A stretch of 64,000 bases of DNA from positions 19,131 to 83,130 of the forward strand of contig JANYLM010000104.1 of assembly GCA_025357835.1 (NCBI GenBank), written 5' to 3'. The notes below the pieces were generated by a model. That model was not told the DNA's origin, made no database searches, and saw only the letters and a list, made by a program, of their open reading frames with translations. Numbering within the stretch: the stretch's first letter is position 1; the number at the start of each line of letters is the position of its first letter. Both the position numbers and the translations under genes were made by a program. The DNA comes from Gammaproteobacteria bacterium. GTDB lineage: Bacteria > Pseudomonadota > Gammaproteobacteria > Steroidobacterales > Steroidobacteraceae. Below are positions 9,555 through 22,310 of this stretch, in pieces.

Positions 9555-9663
9555 GAACTTTCCTCGGTATGAATCGAGTCAGTGTACTCATAGCCCGGGA
9601 TGTTGAACCGAGGCACCCGAGCGCGCAGGCGGCAAACTGTGTTGGTTGCCTGACCGGAACAGT

Positions 9664-10059
9664 TTAACTATGGATTGTCTCTGGCAAGGTCACCGGCTTA
9701 CCGTGCGGCGTATGCCGGTAGGCGTCCGCCCACGCGACCTTGCGGGTGAGCAATGATTGTGGATCGCTCAGTCCCTTGGTCGACACCAAGCGTTCGAGGG
9801 CTGTGAGCCAATGGTGGTAGTACTTCGATTCGTCGTCGGGCTCTGTCGCGTTCGCCGCCTGTTTGATTTCACCCGCAAGAGTCGCAGCCCACTCCTTCCA
9901 TGTAAAATATCCCTGTTCAGACAGCTTCACCGCGAGGGCAAATGCCTGTGCCTGCCATGGCTCGGCAAAAATCGGCTCGCCGCCTTCGCGAGGAAGGGTA
10001 AGCAGGTCATCCAAGCGTTCGGTCTTAAGACCCGGTCTAGACAGGGTCAAGATAGTCAT
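9664..10059 (-). CDS. Nitrile hydratase accessory/activator protein
   Basis: Starts [10 protein letters not shown]...; FAEPWQAQAFALAVKLSEQGYFTWKEWAATLA characteristic; overlaps end of beta subunit gene. Confidence 0.85.
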   Translation of the reverse strand: MTILTLSRPGLKTERLDDLLTLPREGGEPIFAEPWQAQAFALAVKLSEQGYFTWKEWAATLAGEIKQAANATEPDDESKYYHHWLTALERLVSTKGLSDPQSLLTRKVAWADAYRHTPHGKPVTLPETIHS

Positions 10060-10696
10060 CCCACAGATCGAGGTAAACCGAATCTCGGGGCTCGGCCTGC
10101 TCGCCCCACAATTCGCGAGCGGCAAAGCGCACCGAGTACAGGTGCTGCGGCTTTTCCCCTAGAAACTGGCAATTGGTATCCGGAAACACGAATACTCCGT
10201 GATCGCGAATTATGGTGCCGGTCCTGCCGCGCGCATACCGAGGAAGGCGCGTGTGCGTGGCGGGATGGATCTCGCGGGTGCGCACGGCCTGGCCCTCCCG
10301 ATGTCGCGGCGCAATCTTGAACTCACGGTTGGTAGGCGAGCCCTTCGAGACCATGGCGGCGACTTTATCCACCGTCAACGGTGGAGTGAGCTTAGGTTGC
10401 CCGAGAGCCGGATGACCCGTGGCCATTTCGTCCGCGGCTACGAGTCCCCGCTCAACCATCAACTTAGCGAAAGCGATGTATTGCCGCGCATAGTAGCTAG
10501 CCTGCAAATGTTCGGTGGGTGGTACTCGTTCGACAGCGTAGCGGCTTGCGTCGATATTCCATTTTCCCCAAGCTCCGGCGCCGCGGCGCATCGCAAACAG
10601 ACGACTCTCCCAGATCGCATGGAAGACGGGCTCGTTCTTTTCCGCAACCACGGGTCCCATCCCGTGCATTCCACCCATATCGTGAATTCCATTCAT
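10037..10696 (-). CDS. nthB: Nitrile hydratase beta subunit
   Basis: [17 protein letters not shown]-terminus and typical C-terminal SH3-like barrel. Confidence 0.93.
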   Translation of the reverse strand: MNGIHDMGGMHGMGPVVAEKNEPVFHAIWESRLFAMRRGAGAWGKWNIDASRYAVERVPPTEHLQASYYARQYIAFAKLMVERGLVAADEMATGHPALGQPKLTPPLTVDKVAAMVSKGSPTNREFKIAPRHREGQAVRTREIHPATHTRLPRYARGRTGTIIRDHGVFVFPDTNCQFLGEKPQHLYSVRFAARELWGEQAEPRDSVYLDLWDDYLDPV

Positions 10697-11424
10697 GCTC
10701 GATCTCCCTGCCGCGACGGCAGGTCACGGGCTACGCCCACCATGGCATCCCGGGTTACCAGCAGAGCAAGCTCCTGCTCGTTCAAGTGCGCCGTGTCAGG
10801 CGGGCGTTCCGGAAGTACGAGGTAGCGAATTTCCGCCGTGCTGTCCCAAACGCGTACTTCAACATGCTCTGGAAGCACGACTCCAAACTCGCGCAGCACT
10901 CCACGCGGATCGATTACGGTGCGCGAGCGATACGGAGGGGATTTGTACCACACCGGGGGCAGTCCAAGGACCGGCCAGGGGTAGCATGAACACAGTGTGC
11001 AAACGACGATGTTATGCACGGAGGGCGTGTTTTCTACGACCACCATGTGCTCGCCCTGCATGCCGGAGTAGCCCAGTTCGGCGATGGCATGATCCGCGTT
11101 GCTCAGAAGTCTTTGCTTGTACGAAGTGTCATTCCATGCGCGCGCCACGACGCGTGCGCCATTGCGCGGGCCGATCTTGTGTTCATACGTGTCGACCAGC
11201 GCATCGAGAGCGGACTTGTCTACCAGTCCTTTTTCCACCAACAAGGACTCCAGCGCCATGACCCGTAACGCCACATCCGATGGGACGTCTTGGTGATCAT
11301 GATCGTGAGCGTGCGCATGCTCACCGTTCTGGCCCGCTTCGCCGGCTTTGGAGGCGCCTGCGGCTATAGGCGCACCCGCCACGGTTATTGCACCGGCCAG
11401 GAAATCCCGTCGAGTGGTTTCCAT
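10693..11424 (-). CDS. nthA: Nitrile hydratase alpha subunit, Co-type, with Tat-like leader
   Basis: [17 protein letters not shown] metal site (Thr form); N-terminus [24 protein letters not shown]. Confidence 0.93.
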   Translation of the reverse strand: METTRRDFLAGAITVAGAPIAAGASKAGEAGQNGEHAHAHDHDHQDVPSDVALRVMALESLLVEKGLVDKSALDALVDTYEHKIGPRNGARVVARAWNDTSYKQRLLSNADHAIAELGYSGMQGEHMVVVENTPSVHNIVVCTLCSCYPWPVLGLPPVWYKSPPYRSRTVIDPRGVLREFGVVLPEHVEVRVWDSTAEIRYLVLPERPPDTAHLNEQELALLVTRDAMVGVARDLPSRQGDRA

Positions 11425-11454
11425 TGCCCGCTCCTTTGCGCCGCGATGCCTTCG

Positions 11455-14103
<2,649 letters not shown>

Positions 14104-14143
14104 TCAATCCTTGAGAAGCTTGGTTCCACCAGCAACCTAGGTG

Positions 14144-14159
14144 TGTTCCACGTGGAACC
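14144..14159 (+). promoter_or_regulatory. parS-like site TGTTCCACGTGGAACC
   Basis: 15/16 match to the palindrome TGTTCCACGTGGAACA; directly upstream of gyrB leader at the 3' end of recF. Confidence 0.75.
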
Positions 14160-14160
14160 A

Positions 14161-15225
14161 TTACAACGCTTCCACCCGCCCCGCGTTCACGCTGAATGTT
14201 CGCCCAGGGGTGCCAAAGGCCGGGAACTCTCCATGCAGGGTAGTGACAATCAGCTGTACCGACTGAGTGGACACCTCCCGAATGAGCCCCGCAAGGCGAT
14301 CATCGTCCAGTTCGGCGGCGGGATCATCCAACAGCAAACAGGGCTGCACAGGGGCGGTCTCAGGAAACAGCTTCACCTGCGAGATCAACAACGCGGCCGC
14401 TAACAGCTTTTGTTGTCCCCGCGATATTCGATCTTTAACTCGGAGCCCACCAAGCCGGATACTAAGATCCGCCCGATGCGGCCCGACCTGAGTCGCGCCG
14501 CTCTCCTGGTCGTGGGCCCAACTGTTCTGAAGCCCTTCGGCAAAGCTTCGATCTCGCGGCCATCCCGGGCCATAGCTAAGCTCTAGCTCTAAGCCAAGTA
14601 AATTGCGCCCTATGACCTCCGCATGGCGGGTCAGCAATGTCACGTATCGCGATCTAGCATTCGACACTAGGCTCCCATACTCCAGCAGGTCGCGGTCCCA
14701 GGCGGAGACCACGGTGCGAGGCAGTCTGGATTTGAGAGCAGCGTTACGCTGCTTGAGCGCCTGGTTGTATCGCTGCCAATGGCCAATAAATGAATGTTCC
14801 ACATGGAACACACCCCAGTCCAAGAATCGCCTGCGCCGGCTCGGCCCCTCTTCAATCAGGCGATGAACCTCGGGATCTATAATCTGAACCGGCAACAGCA
14901 GCGCCAGCTCAGCCAGTGAGGAGGTCTTTGCGCCGGCAACCTTCGCACGCACGCCGGCGGTGGTCCCTTCCACCCCTACCGGAATTCGACGGTCGGGCGA
15001 CTCAATCTCACCGAACACTACAAACTGTTCGGCGCCGTGCCGGATCAAATGCTCAAGCCGCCGGGTACGAAAAGATCGCCCACGACCCAGCACGTACAAT
15101 GCCTCCAGCAAGCTCGTCTTGCCGGAGGCATTGGTCCCACTGATCAACGTAAATCGGGAATCGAGCTCAAGACCGGCCGACTGCAAGCAGCGGAAATCCG
15201 TTACTTGCACGCGGCGCAGGGGCAC
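14161..15225 (-). CDS. recF: DNA replication/repair protein RecF
   Basis: GTNASGKTSLLEALY Walker A; position between dnaN and gyrB. Confidence 0.96.
   Translation of the reverse strand: MPLRRVQVTDFRCLQSAGLELDSRFTLISGTNASGKTSLLEALYVLGRGRSFRTRRLEHLIRHGAEQFVVFGEIESPDRRIPVGVEGTTAGVRAKVAGAKTSSLAELALLLPVQIIDPEVHRLIEEGPSRRRRFLDWGVFHVEHSFIGHWQRYNQALKQRNAALKSRLPRTVVSAWDRDLLEYGSLVSNARSRYVTLLTRHAEVIGRNLLGLELELSYGPGWPRDRSFAEGLQNSWAHDQESGATQVGPHRADLSIRLGGLRVKDRISRGQQKLLAAALLISQVKLFPETAPVQPCLLLDDPAAELDDDRLAGLIREVSTQSVQLIVTTLHGEFPAFGTPGRTFSVNAGRVEAL
14795..14810 (+). promoter_or_regulatory. parS-like site TGTTCCACATGGAACA within recF
   Basis: 15/16 match to parS palindrome. Confidence 0.65.
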
Positions 15226-15228
15226 GGC

Positions 15229-16326
15229 TCACAGTCTCATCGGCATCACGACATAGCGAGCCGTGGCATTGCCCGGCGAGCGAATCAGGCAGCTGCTATT
15301 GCTGTCGGTGAGGCCAAGTTCAACTTCTTGGCCATCGATGGCCGCCAAGGCATCAAGCAAATAATTGACATTGAACCCCACCTCGAGATCGATGCCGTCG
15401 TAGCTAACCTCGATCTCCTCCTCTGCTTCCTCTTGCTCGGGGTTATGAGCCTGAACCGTGATTACGTTCTTCTTCACTGTGACTCGAATGCCGCGGTATT
15501 TTTCATTGGAAAGGATCGCCGTTCGCTGCAGAGCCTGCCGCAAAATATCTCGATCGGCACGGATCGTGGTGGCTGGCAACGCCGGGATAACCCGTGAATA
15601 TTCCGGAAATCGGCCGTCAATGAGCTTCGAAGTGAAGCGAACGTCGCCGACCTGGGCACGAACGTGATTTGTTCCAATAGCCAACTCCGCAACTCCCTCA
15701 GCAGTGAGCACCCGCTGCAGCTCCAGCACGCCCTTGCGAGGCACGATAACCTGTTGCGAGGTCTTCGCCTTCGCCGCCAACGCAGTTTCGCACAGCGCCA
15801 GTCGGTGTCCGTCGGTGGCAACCGCCCGCAGCACCATGCCGTCGATCTCGAGCAGCATACCGTTCAGGTAGTAGCGAACGTCTTGCTGCGCCATGGAAAA
15901 ATGCGTCTTTTCCAGCAAACGCTGCAATTCCTTACGGGGTACCTGCACGGTCTGCTGCGCATTGATGTCGTCGATCACCGGAAATTCCGCGGCGGGCAGC
16001 GTTGACAAACTGAACCGGCTACGCCCGGCTTTGATGACCACCTTTTCCCCTTCGAGGCTCAGGGATACCGACAGCTTTTCCGGCAATGCCCGCAAAATGT
16101 CCAAGAATTTGCGGCCGGGGACGGTGATATCTCCCGCGTCCTGAACGGCTACTTCGGTGGAAGCCACCAGCTCCACCTCCAGATCAGTGGCGGTAATCGA
16201 CAATTGCCCCTGGCGAACACCCAGCAGCACATTGGCCAGTACCGGCATGGTCTGGCGCCTCTCCACGACGCCGATCACCGCCTGCAGTGGAGCCAACAAT
16301 TTCTCACGCTCAGCCGTCAATTTCAT
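15229..16326 (-). CDS. dnaN: DNA polymerase III beta clamp
   Basis: MKLTAEREKLLAPLQAVIGVVERRQTMPVLANVL; C-terminal YVVMPMRL. Confidence 0.97.
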   Translation of the reverse strand: MKLTAEREKLLAPLQAVIGVVERRQTMPVLANVLLGVRQGQLSITATDLEVELVASTEVAVQDAGDITVPGRKFLDILRALPEKLSVSLSLEGEKVVIKAGRSRFSLSTLPAAEFPVIDDINAQQTVQVPRKELQRLLEKTHFSMAQQDVRYYLNGMLLEIDGMVLRAVATDGHRLALCETALAAKAKTSQQVIVPRKGVLELQRVLTAEGVAELAIGTNHVRAQVGDVRFTSKLIDGRFPEYSRVIPALPATTIRADRDILRQALQRTAILSNEKYRGIRVTVKKNVITVQAHNPEQEEAEEEIEVSYDGIDLEVGFNVNYLLDALAAIDGQEVELGLTDSNSSCLIRSPGNATARYVVMPMRL

Positions 16327-16332
16327 GGGCAC

Positions 16333-16546
16333 ACCCGTCTTACCAATCTTAGATTTAGATTCTTAAAAGAGATTATTACTATGATTATGAGGCAGCCCAT
16401 TTTTCGGTATAACTCCAAAAACGCTATAAATTTCAATATCTTACAAACACTGAAACTCTATCCGACTCCTGTCCGGTGAGGGCTTGTAAGCTGTCGATGA
16501 CTTGTGGGTATCTTTATCCACAACGTCGTCCACAGGTTTTGAGCCC
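16333..16546. other. Putative oriC / dnaA-dnaN intergenic region
   Basis: AT-rich stretch (about 16340-16450) plus perfect DnaA box TTATCCACA at 16514-16522 and weaker copies nearby. Confidence 0.55.
16514..16522 (+). promoter_or_regulatory. DnaA box TTATCCACA
   Basis: Exact consensus match. Confidence 0.8.
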
Positions 16547-17905
16547 CTATCCCGCCAGGGTTCTCAACAGGTTCATATAATCCTCGCCGATTCGCCGTTC
16601 AGTCTCACGTAACTCCTTGACTCGCCTGCAGGCATGCAACACCGTCGTATGATCTCGGCCGCCGAACGCGTCTCCGATCTCCGGCAGGCTGTGATTGGTC
16701 AACGCCTTTGCCAATGCCATCGCGACTTGGCGCGGCCGGGCAATGGAACGGCTGCGACGTTTCGACAACAAATCGGCAATTCTAATTTTGTAGTATTCCG
16801 CCACCGTCTTTTGGATATTTTCCACGGTCACCAGTTTTTCTTGCAGCGCCAATAGGTCGCGCAACGCTTCCTTGACCAAGTCCAGAGTGATAGGCCGCCC
16901 GGTAAAGTTCGATGTCGCCACCACTCTGCGCAAGGCGCCTTCGAGTTCGCGAACATTCGAGCGAATGCGCTTGGCAATGAAAAAGGCCACTTCCTCCGGC
17001 AAATCGACGTGCGAAATCGCTGCCTTGCTCATCAAGATTGCAACACAAGTTTCAAGCTCCGGAGGCTCGATGGCCACCGTCAAACCCCAGCCGAATCTCG
17101 ACTTCAAACGCTCCTCAAGCCCGTCGACCTCTTTGGGGTAGCGATCGCAGGTCAAGATCACTTGCTGCTGGCTTTCCAACAGGGCATTGAAGGTATGAAA
17201 GAACTCCTCTTGGGAGCGTTCCTTACCGGCAAAAAACTGGATATCGTCAATCATTAACGCGTCCAAGGAACGGTACGCCGTCTTGAAATCGTTGATGGTG
17301 TTGTGCTGCAGTGCCTTCACCATGTCGCTGACGAATCGCTCGCTATGCACGTAGGCCAGCCGTGCTTCCGAGTTGTTTTCTTTGATCTTGTTGGCCACCG
17401 CATGCATGAGGTGGGTCTTGCCGAGGCCGACGCCGCCATAAATAAACAGCGGGTTATAGGCCCTCCCAGGATTCCCCGCGACCTGAATCGCGGCTGCCTT
17501 GGCGAGCTGATTACTTTTTCCCTCGACGAATCCTTCGAAGGTGAAACTGGCGTTAATCGGTGCGCCAAGCACCGAGGGCACAGGCCTGCGAGCCTTCGCC
17601 GGAGCGCCGTTGACCGCGGATTGGCCGCCATTGACCGCTACCACCGGGGTCGAGACGCCGGCCCGAGTCCCCACATCGAGCACCAGCTCGGGAGCCGGGT
17701 CCTCGGCGAAGGCCCGAATGAGCTCGCGGATCCTGGGCAGGGAGTTCTGGCCCAGCCACTCAATAACATAGCGATTAGGCGCCAGGAGCCTCAGTTCCCC
17801 GTCCCGTTCGATGGCCTGAAGGGGTCGCACCCAGGTATTGAACTGCTGCTCCGGGAGTTCGCTCTCGAGCACTCGCAGACAGCGGTTCCATAGCGACTCC
17901 GACAA
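16547..17905 (-). CDS. dnaA: Chromosomal replication initiator DnaA
   Basis: [53 protein letters not shown]; probable TTG start at 17905 preceded by GAGGAG (ORF open to ATG 17932). Confidence 0.96.
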   Translation of the reverse strand: MSESLWNRCLRVLESELPEQQFNTWVRPLQAIERDGELRLLAPNRYVIEWLGQNSLPRIRELIRAFAEDPAPELVLDVGTRAGVSTPVVAVNGGQSAVNGAPAKARRPVPSVLGAPINASFTFEGFVEGKSNQLAKAAAIQVAGNPGRAYNPLFIYGGVGLGKTHLMHAVANKIKENNSEARLAYVHSERFVSDMVKALQHNTINDFKTAYRSLDALMIDDIQFFAGKERSQEEFFHTFNALLESQQQVILTCDRYPKEVDGLEERLKSRFGWGLTVAIEPPELETCVAILMSKAAISHVDLPEEVAFFIAKRIRSNVRELEGALRRVVATSNFTGRPITLDLVKEALRDLLALQEKLVTVENIQKTVAEYYKIRIADLLSKRRSRSIARPRQVAMALAKALTNHSLPEIGDAFGGRDHTTVLHACRRVKELRETERRIGEDYMNLLRTLAG

Positions 17906-17988
17906 GAGCGCTCTCCTCAAGGTTTGGGGCAATGGGGCAAAGTAAACGAAAGGGCAGCGAGTCTAGCTCCAACTTGATGGGGCGTCTA

Positions 17989-18017
17989 TTGACACATCCA
18001 TGCTCGCTCAGTACCCT
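17989..18017 (+). promoter_or_regulatory. Candidate sigma-70 promoter of rpmH
   Basis: TTGACA - 17 nt - TACCCT upstream of rpmH. Confidence 0.4.
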
Positions 18018-18080
18018 TGCGGCCTTTCGTAAGTCTCCCAATTCATTGATTTGGCCCGTGGTTTTTGCTCGAGTCGCGCT

Positions 18081-18215
18081 ATGAAACGTACTTTCAATCC
18101 CAGTAATTTACATCGTGCCCGCACCCACGGCTTTCGCGCGCGCATGGCCACGAAGAGCGGTCGCCGATTGCTCGCGCGCCGTCGCGCCAAAGGCCGCAAG
18201 CGCCTCTGTCCCTGA
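18081..18215 (+). CDS. rpmH: 50S ribosomal protein L34
   Basis: 44 aa [44 protein letters not shown]; below the ORF-track size cutoff. Confidence 0.97.
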   Translation: MKRTFNPSNLHRARTHGFRARMATKSGRRLLARRRAKGRKRLCP

Positions 18216-18283
18216 GACAGATTAAGGGCTGTCTAACGATCCCCGCGTTAACCAAGAGGCTGACGTTCGAGCCGAGCAAGCGA

Positions 18284-18601
18284 TTGCACCAGCCGGCCGA
18301 ATTTCGCGAAGTGAAGCGGCGCGGCAAGAAATTCGCCGATGCTTACTTTAGTTTGTTGGTCCTGGCCAATCATGAAACCTATCCTCGATTGGGTTTGAGT
18401 ATTGCAACCCGTACCTTCGGCACGGCCGTCGCGCGCAATCGCATTAAACGCCTTGCACGAGAGTCCTTTCGTTTGAACCAACACTCACTGCCGCCGGTCG
18501 ATGTTACCGTCTCCGCACGAGACGCGGCACGTCAAGCTTCGCCGGGTGATTTGCGCACGAGTTTGGACAAACATTGGAAGTCGATTACCCAACGATGCTG
18601 A
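18284..18601 (+). CDS. rnpA: Ribonuclease P protein component
   Basis: [29 protein letters not shown] RnpA signature; start codon uncertain. Confidence 0.93.
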   Translation: MHQPAEFREVKRRGKKFADAYFSLLVLANHETYPRLGLSIATRTFGTAVARNRIKRLARESFRLNQHSLPPVDVTVSARDAARQASPGDLRTSLDKHWKSITQRC

Positions 18602-18834
18602 GCCTGCGCGAAATGCTTTTGCGGATCATCCGCGGCTACCAATTGCTGTTGAGCCCCATGCTGGGGCCCCGCTGCCGCTTCTATCCCAGCTGCTCCTGCT
18701 ACGCGCATACCGCGATCGAACGATACGGAGCCTGGCAGGGTGCGTGGCTCGGCCTACGCCGCCTTCTACGCTGTCATCCCTTCAACAAGGGCGGCTACGA
18801 CCCTGTGCCGGACAAGAGAATGATCAATGCCTAA
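18595..18834 (+). CDS. yidD: Membrane protein insertion efficiency factor YidD
   Basis: [48 protein letters not shown]. Confidence 0.95.
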   Translation: MLSLREMLLRIIRGYQLLLSPMLGPRCRFYPSCSCYAHTAIERYGAWQGAWLGLRRLLRCHPFNKGGYDPVPDKRMINA

Positions 18835-20548
18835 CATTCGCATGCTGCTTTGGGTGGCGCTCGCCGCCATCCTGTACTTGAACTATGAAACCTGGATGCA
18901 CGACTATCCAGCCTCGCCCGCACCCGGTACTCTGGCGACGTCCGCAACGGGTACGGCCAGCACTTTCGCTGACTCAGTGCCGCAGGCCGCGGGCACGGCG
19001 GCGCTTCCTGCAACACCTCTCGTAACGTCCACGGCCGCGGCGCCCACGGATGCTTTCGCGGCACCGCCGGCAAGCGCACCACCGGCGCAAGACGCCCCTG
19101 CCGCTCAGCCGCCGCTGCATATCAGCACCGACGTACTCGACGTGGCGATCAATTTGAAAGGCGGCGAGCTCGATCAAGCCGATCTGCTGCAATATCCGCT
19201 GCGCAAAGATGCGCCGAATATTCCCGTAAGACTCTTGAGCCGCGATCCGCCCGCTTCTTTGTACCTGTTGCGGACCGGCCTCACCGGCGGCGCCGGTGAA
19301 GCGGCCCCGACGCATCTGGCTACATGGACTGCGGCCGAGACATCCTTCGCGCTTGCCGCGGGCGCCAAGGAATTGCGAGTGCCTTTGACTTGGACCGACG
19401 GTGCGGGTCTGACAGTCACCAAAACCTTCGTGTTTACGCGCGGCCAGTATTCCATCGATCTTATTTACGATGTGCAGAACACCGGCACTGCGCCGCGCAA
19501 GCTGGCGTCGTACTCGCAATTCCTGCGTCACTGGGAACATCCTTCGCGCTCCTACTTCGACGTGGAGACCTACTCCTTCAAGGGACCAGCCGTCTATGAC
19601 GGCGCTAAATCGCACGACCTGAATGTGGAGAACGAGACCGACGCCAAGTTCTCAGAAACCATTACCAACGGCTGGCTGGCCTCGCTGCAGCATCAATTCG
19701 TGTCGGCCATCGTGCCGACGGCCGATCAGCCCTATAAGTACCAGCTACAGGTTCACGATAAGGAATACCTGCTGAGCGCCACCGGCCCTTTCACCGAGGT
19801 TGCCGCCGGCGCCAAAGCCCAATTCCACGAAAAACTCTTCATCGGTCCCAAGCTGCAGTCGCAACTGGCGGCCACCGGCCCGCGACTGGAACGCACTGTC
19901 GACTTCGGAATTCTGACCGTGCTCGCGCAGCCACTGTTTGCGGGGCTCAATTGGGTGCATGGACTCATTGGTAACTGGGGCTGGTCCATCATCATCGTCA
20001 CGGCGCTGATCAAATTGTTGTTCTATCCCTTGAGCCAGGCCAGCGGTCGCTCCATGGCGAAAATGCGCACAGTTGGACCGCGCATGAAACAGATCCAGGA
20101 AACTTTCAAGGACGATCGCGAGAAGCTGGGTCGTGCCATGATGGATCTGTACAAGAAGGAAAAGATAAATCCGCTGGCGGGATGCCTGCCCATGCTAGTG
20201 CAGATTCCCTTCTTTATCTCGTTCTACCGGGTGCTGCTCGAAAGCGTGGAAATGCGTCAGGCGCCGTTCCTGCTTTGGGTCAATGATCTTTCCTCCCGCG
20301 ATCCGTTCTTCGTGCTGCCCTTGTTGATGGGCGCCGCGATGTTTGCGCAGTTCAAGCTGAATCCCGCGCCGCCCGATCCCATGCAGGCGAAAATCATGCA
20401 ATTCATGCCGCTGGTCATGACCGGCATGATGGCGTGGTTCCCCTGCGGCTTGGTGCTTTACTGGCTGACCAATACTCTGCTGACCATCGCTCAGCAGTGG
20501 CGCGTCAACCAAGTGGTGGAAGCCGAGGCCGCCAAGCAGCGATCCTAA
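18827..20548 (+). CDS. yidC: Membrane protein insertase YidC
   Basis: 573 aa with large periplasmic domain; [19 protein letters not shown]. Confidence 0.97.
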   Translation: MPNIRMLLWVALAAILYLNYETWMHDYPASPAPGTLATSATGTASTFADSVPQAAGTAALPATPLVTSTAAAPTDAFAAPPASAPPAQDAPAAQPPLHISTDVLDVAINLKGGELDQADLLQYPLRKDAPNIPVRLLSRDPPASLYLLRTGLTGGAGEAAPTHLATWTAAETSFALAAGAKELRVPLTWTDGAGLTVTKTFVFTRGQYSIDLIYDVQNTGTAPRKLASYSQFLRHWEHPSRSYFDVETYSFKGPAVYDGAKSHDLNVENETDAKFSETITNGWLASLQHQFVSAIVPTADQPYKYQLQVHDKEYLLSATGPFTEVAAGAKAQFHEKLFIGPKLQSQLAATGPRLERTVDFGILTVLAQPLFAGLNWVHGLIGNWGWSIIIVTALIKLLFYPLSQASGRSMAKMRTVGPRMKQIQETFKDDREKLGRAMMDLYKKEKINPLAGCLPMLVQIPFFISFYRVLLESVEMRQAPFLLWVNDLSSRDPFFVLPLLMGAAMFAQFKLNPAPPDPMQAKIMQFMPLVMTGMMAWFPCGLVLYWLTNTLLTIAQQWRVNQVVEAEAAKQRS

Positions 20549-20555
20549 AGCGGCC

Positions 20556-21914
20556 GTGAGTTCGCCGGACACCATCGTCGCCATCGCCAGTGCTCCGGGG
20601 CGCGGCGCGGTGGGGGTTATTCGAGTTTCGGGTTCCCGGGTGCCTCAGATCGCAGCCGGTATTCTCGGCACGCTGCCGGCCCCGCGCCAGGCGAGTCTCT
20701 CAAGTTTTCTCGACGCCCAAGGCGGTAGCGTGGACCGGGGCATTGCCCTGTATTTTCCGGCGCCCGCCTCGTACACCGGTGAGCATGTCTTGGAACTCCA
20801 GGGCCACGGCGGCGCCCTGGTTCTCGATATGGTTTTGCAACGCCTGCTCGAACTCGGCTGCCGCATCGCGCGGCCCGGGGAGTTCAGCGAACGCGCCTTT
20901 CTGAACGGCAAAATCGATGTCGCTCAGGCCGAAGCGATTGCCGACCTAATCGACGCCGGCACCGCCGCCGCCGCCCGCGCAGCGGTGCGCTCCCTGCAGG
21001 GCGAGTTCTCCGCTCGGGTCGATGATTTGAAGACGCGGATCACCGGCTTGCGCGCCTATGTCGAGGCCGCCATCGATTTTCCCGACGAGGAAATCGATTT
21101 TCTCTCAGACAAGGCACTGCGCGAGCGCCTCGCCGCAGTGTTCGCGGGCTTCGAGTCCATCACCGCGGCCGCGCGCCAAGGCGCATTGCTGCGTGAAGGC
21201 TTGAATGTAGTGATTGCCGGCCGGCCCAACGCCGGAAAATCCAGTTTATTGAATCGGCTCGCGGGAGACGAGGTCGCCATCGTCACGGATGTGCCGGGCA
21301 CCACCCGGGATGTGCTGCGCCAGCACATGCATCTCGACGGGCTACCATTGAACCTGGTCGACACGGCCGGCCTGCGTCCCACGGTCGATGTGGTCGAGGC
21401 CGAAGGCATCCGGCGCGCCAGAAATGAAATCGCCCGCGCCGATCGCGTGCTGTACATCATGGATGCCGGGGTCGTCGCCCACGACGATTCGGAGCGTTGG
21501 GCGGCAGAACTTGCAGGCTTCCCGGCCGAGGTTCCCGTCACTTTGGTGTTCAACAAAATCGATTTAACCGGCATGCCGGCGCGGCTCGACGAAGCCTCCG
21601 TCCCACCTCGAATATCATTAAGCGCTCGAACCGGTGCGGGCATCGACTTACTGCGTACTCACCTGCAGACAAGCGCCGGATACCTCAAGTCCGAGTCCGG
21701 CGCGCTTGCCGCCCGGCGCCGGCATCTCGATGCCCTGGGTCGAGCGAGGCAACATGTACAAGATGCCGCGAATAACCTGAGCGGCACTCGAGCTTTCGAA
21801 TTATTCGCCGAGGACCTGCGCTTCGCACAGCAGGCCTTAGGAGAGATCACCGGTGAATTCACCAGCGAGGATCTATTGGGCGAGATATTCGGCAGTTTTT
21901 GTATCGGCAAATAA
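20556..21914 (+). CDS. mnmE: tRNA modification GTPase MnmE
   Basis: TIVAIASAPGRGAVGVIRVSG; GRPNAGKSSLLN; C-terminal FCIGK. Confidence 0.97.
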   Translation: MSSPDTIVAIASAPGRGAVGVIRVSGSRVPQIAAGILGTLPAPRQASLSSFLDAQGGSVDRGIALYFPAPASYTGEHVLELQGHGGALVLDMVLQRLLELGCRIARPGEFSERAFLNGKIDVAQAEAIADLIDAGTAAAARAAVRSLQGEFSARVDDLKTRITGLRAYVEAAIDFPDEEIDFLSDKALRERLAAVFAGFESITAAARQGALLREGLNVVIAGRPNAGKSSLLNRLAGDEVAIVTDVPGTTRDVLRQHMHLDGLPLNLVDTAGLRPTVDVVEAEGIRRARNEIARADRVLYIMDAGVVAHDDSERWAAELAGFPAEVPVTLVFNKIDLTGMPARLDEASVPPRISLSARTGAGIDLLRTHLQTSAGYLKSESGALAARRRHLDALGRARQHVQDAANNLSGTRAFELFAEDLRFAQQALGEITGEFTSEDLLGEIFGSFCIGK

Positions 21915-21965
21915 TCGAGTCCGACCGAGCGAACTCACATCGCCGCCGCGCCACGCGCGGCCGCT

Positions 21966-22214
21966 TCAGGCGCCCTGTTGGCTGCGCTTCAAATCACCCA
22001 GGTCGGAATCGGTCAATCGCGCGAGACGCGCGCTGACGCCGAGCACTGTGAGTACGGCGACGGTGACGACCGTGGTGATTATCGGGAAATGCCAAAACAG
22101 CCACACCATGGTGGCCGCGGATAGTGCCAAAATTGCCAATAGCGCCGCTATATTTGCGCGCAGGTGTGTAGACGCGGTCATGCCAGCTTCCCCCGGACCG
22201 ATGCAATACTCCAT
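21966..22214 (-). CDS. Small membrane protein of unknown function
   Basis: 82 aa with two hydrophobic helices. Confidence 0.45.
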   Translation of the reverse strand: MEYCIGPGEAGMTASTHLRANIAALLAILALSAATMVWLFWHFPIITTVVTVAVLTVLGVSARLARLTDSDLGDLKRSQQGA

Positions 22215-22310
22215 ATCCTTTATACAGGTTGCGCTGCTAAACGACCATATAGTAAAGACCCCGATCGCTAGTTAGGCAATCCACCGACAGCACAGATTTC
22301 CTGCGGACAC

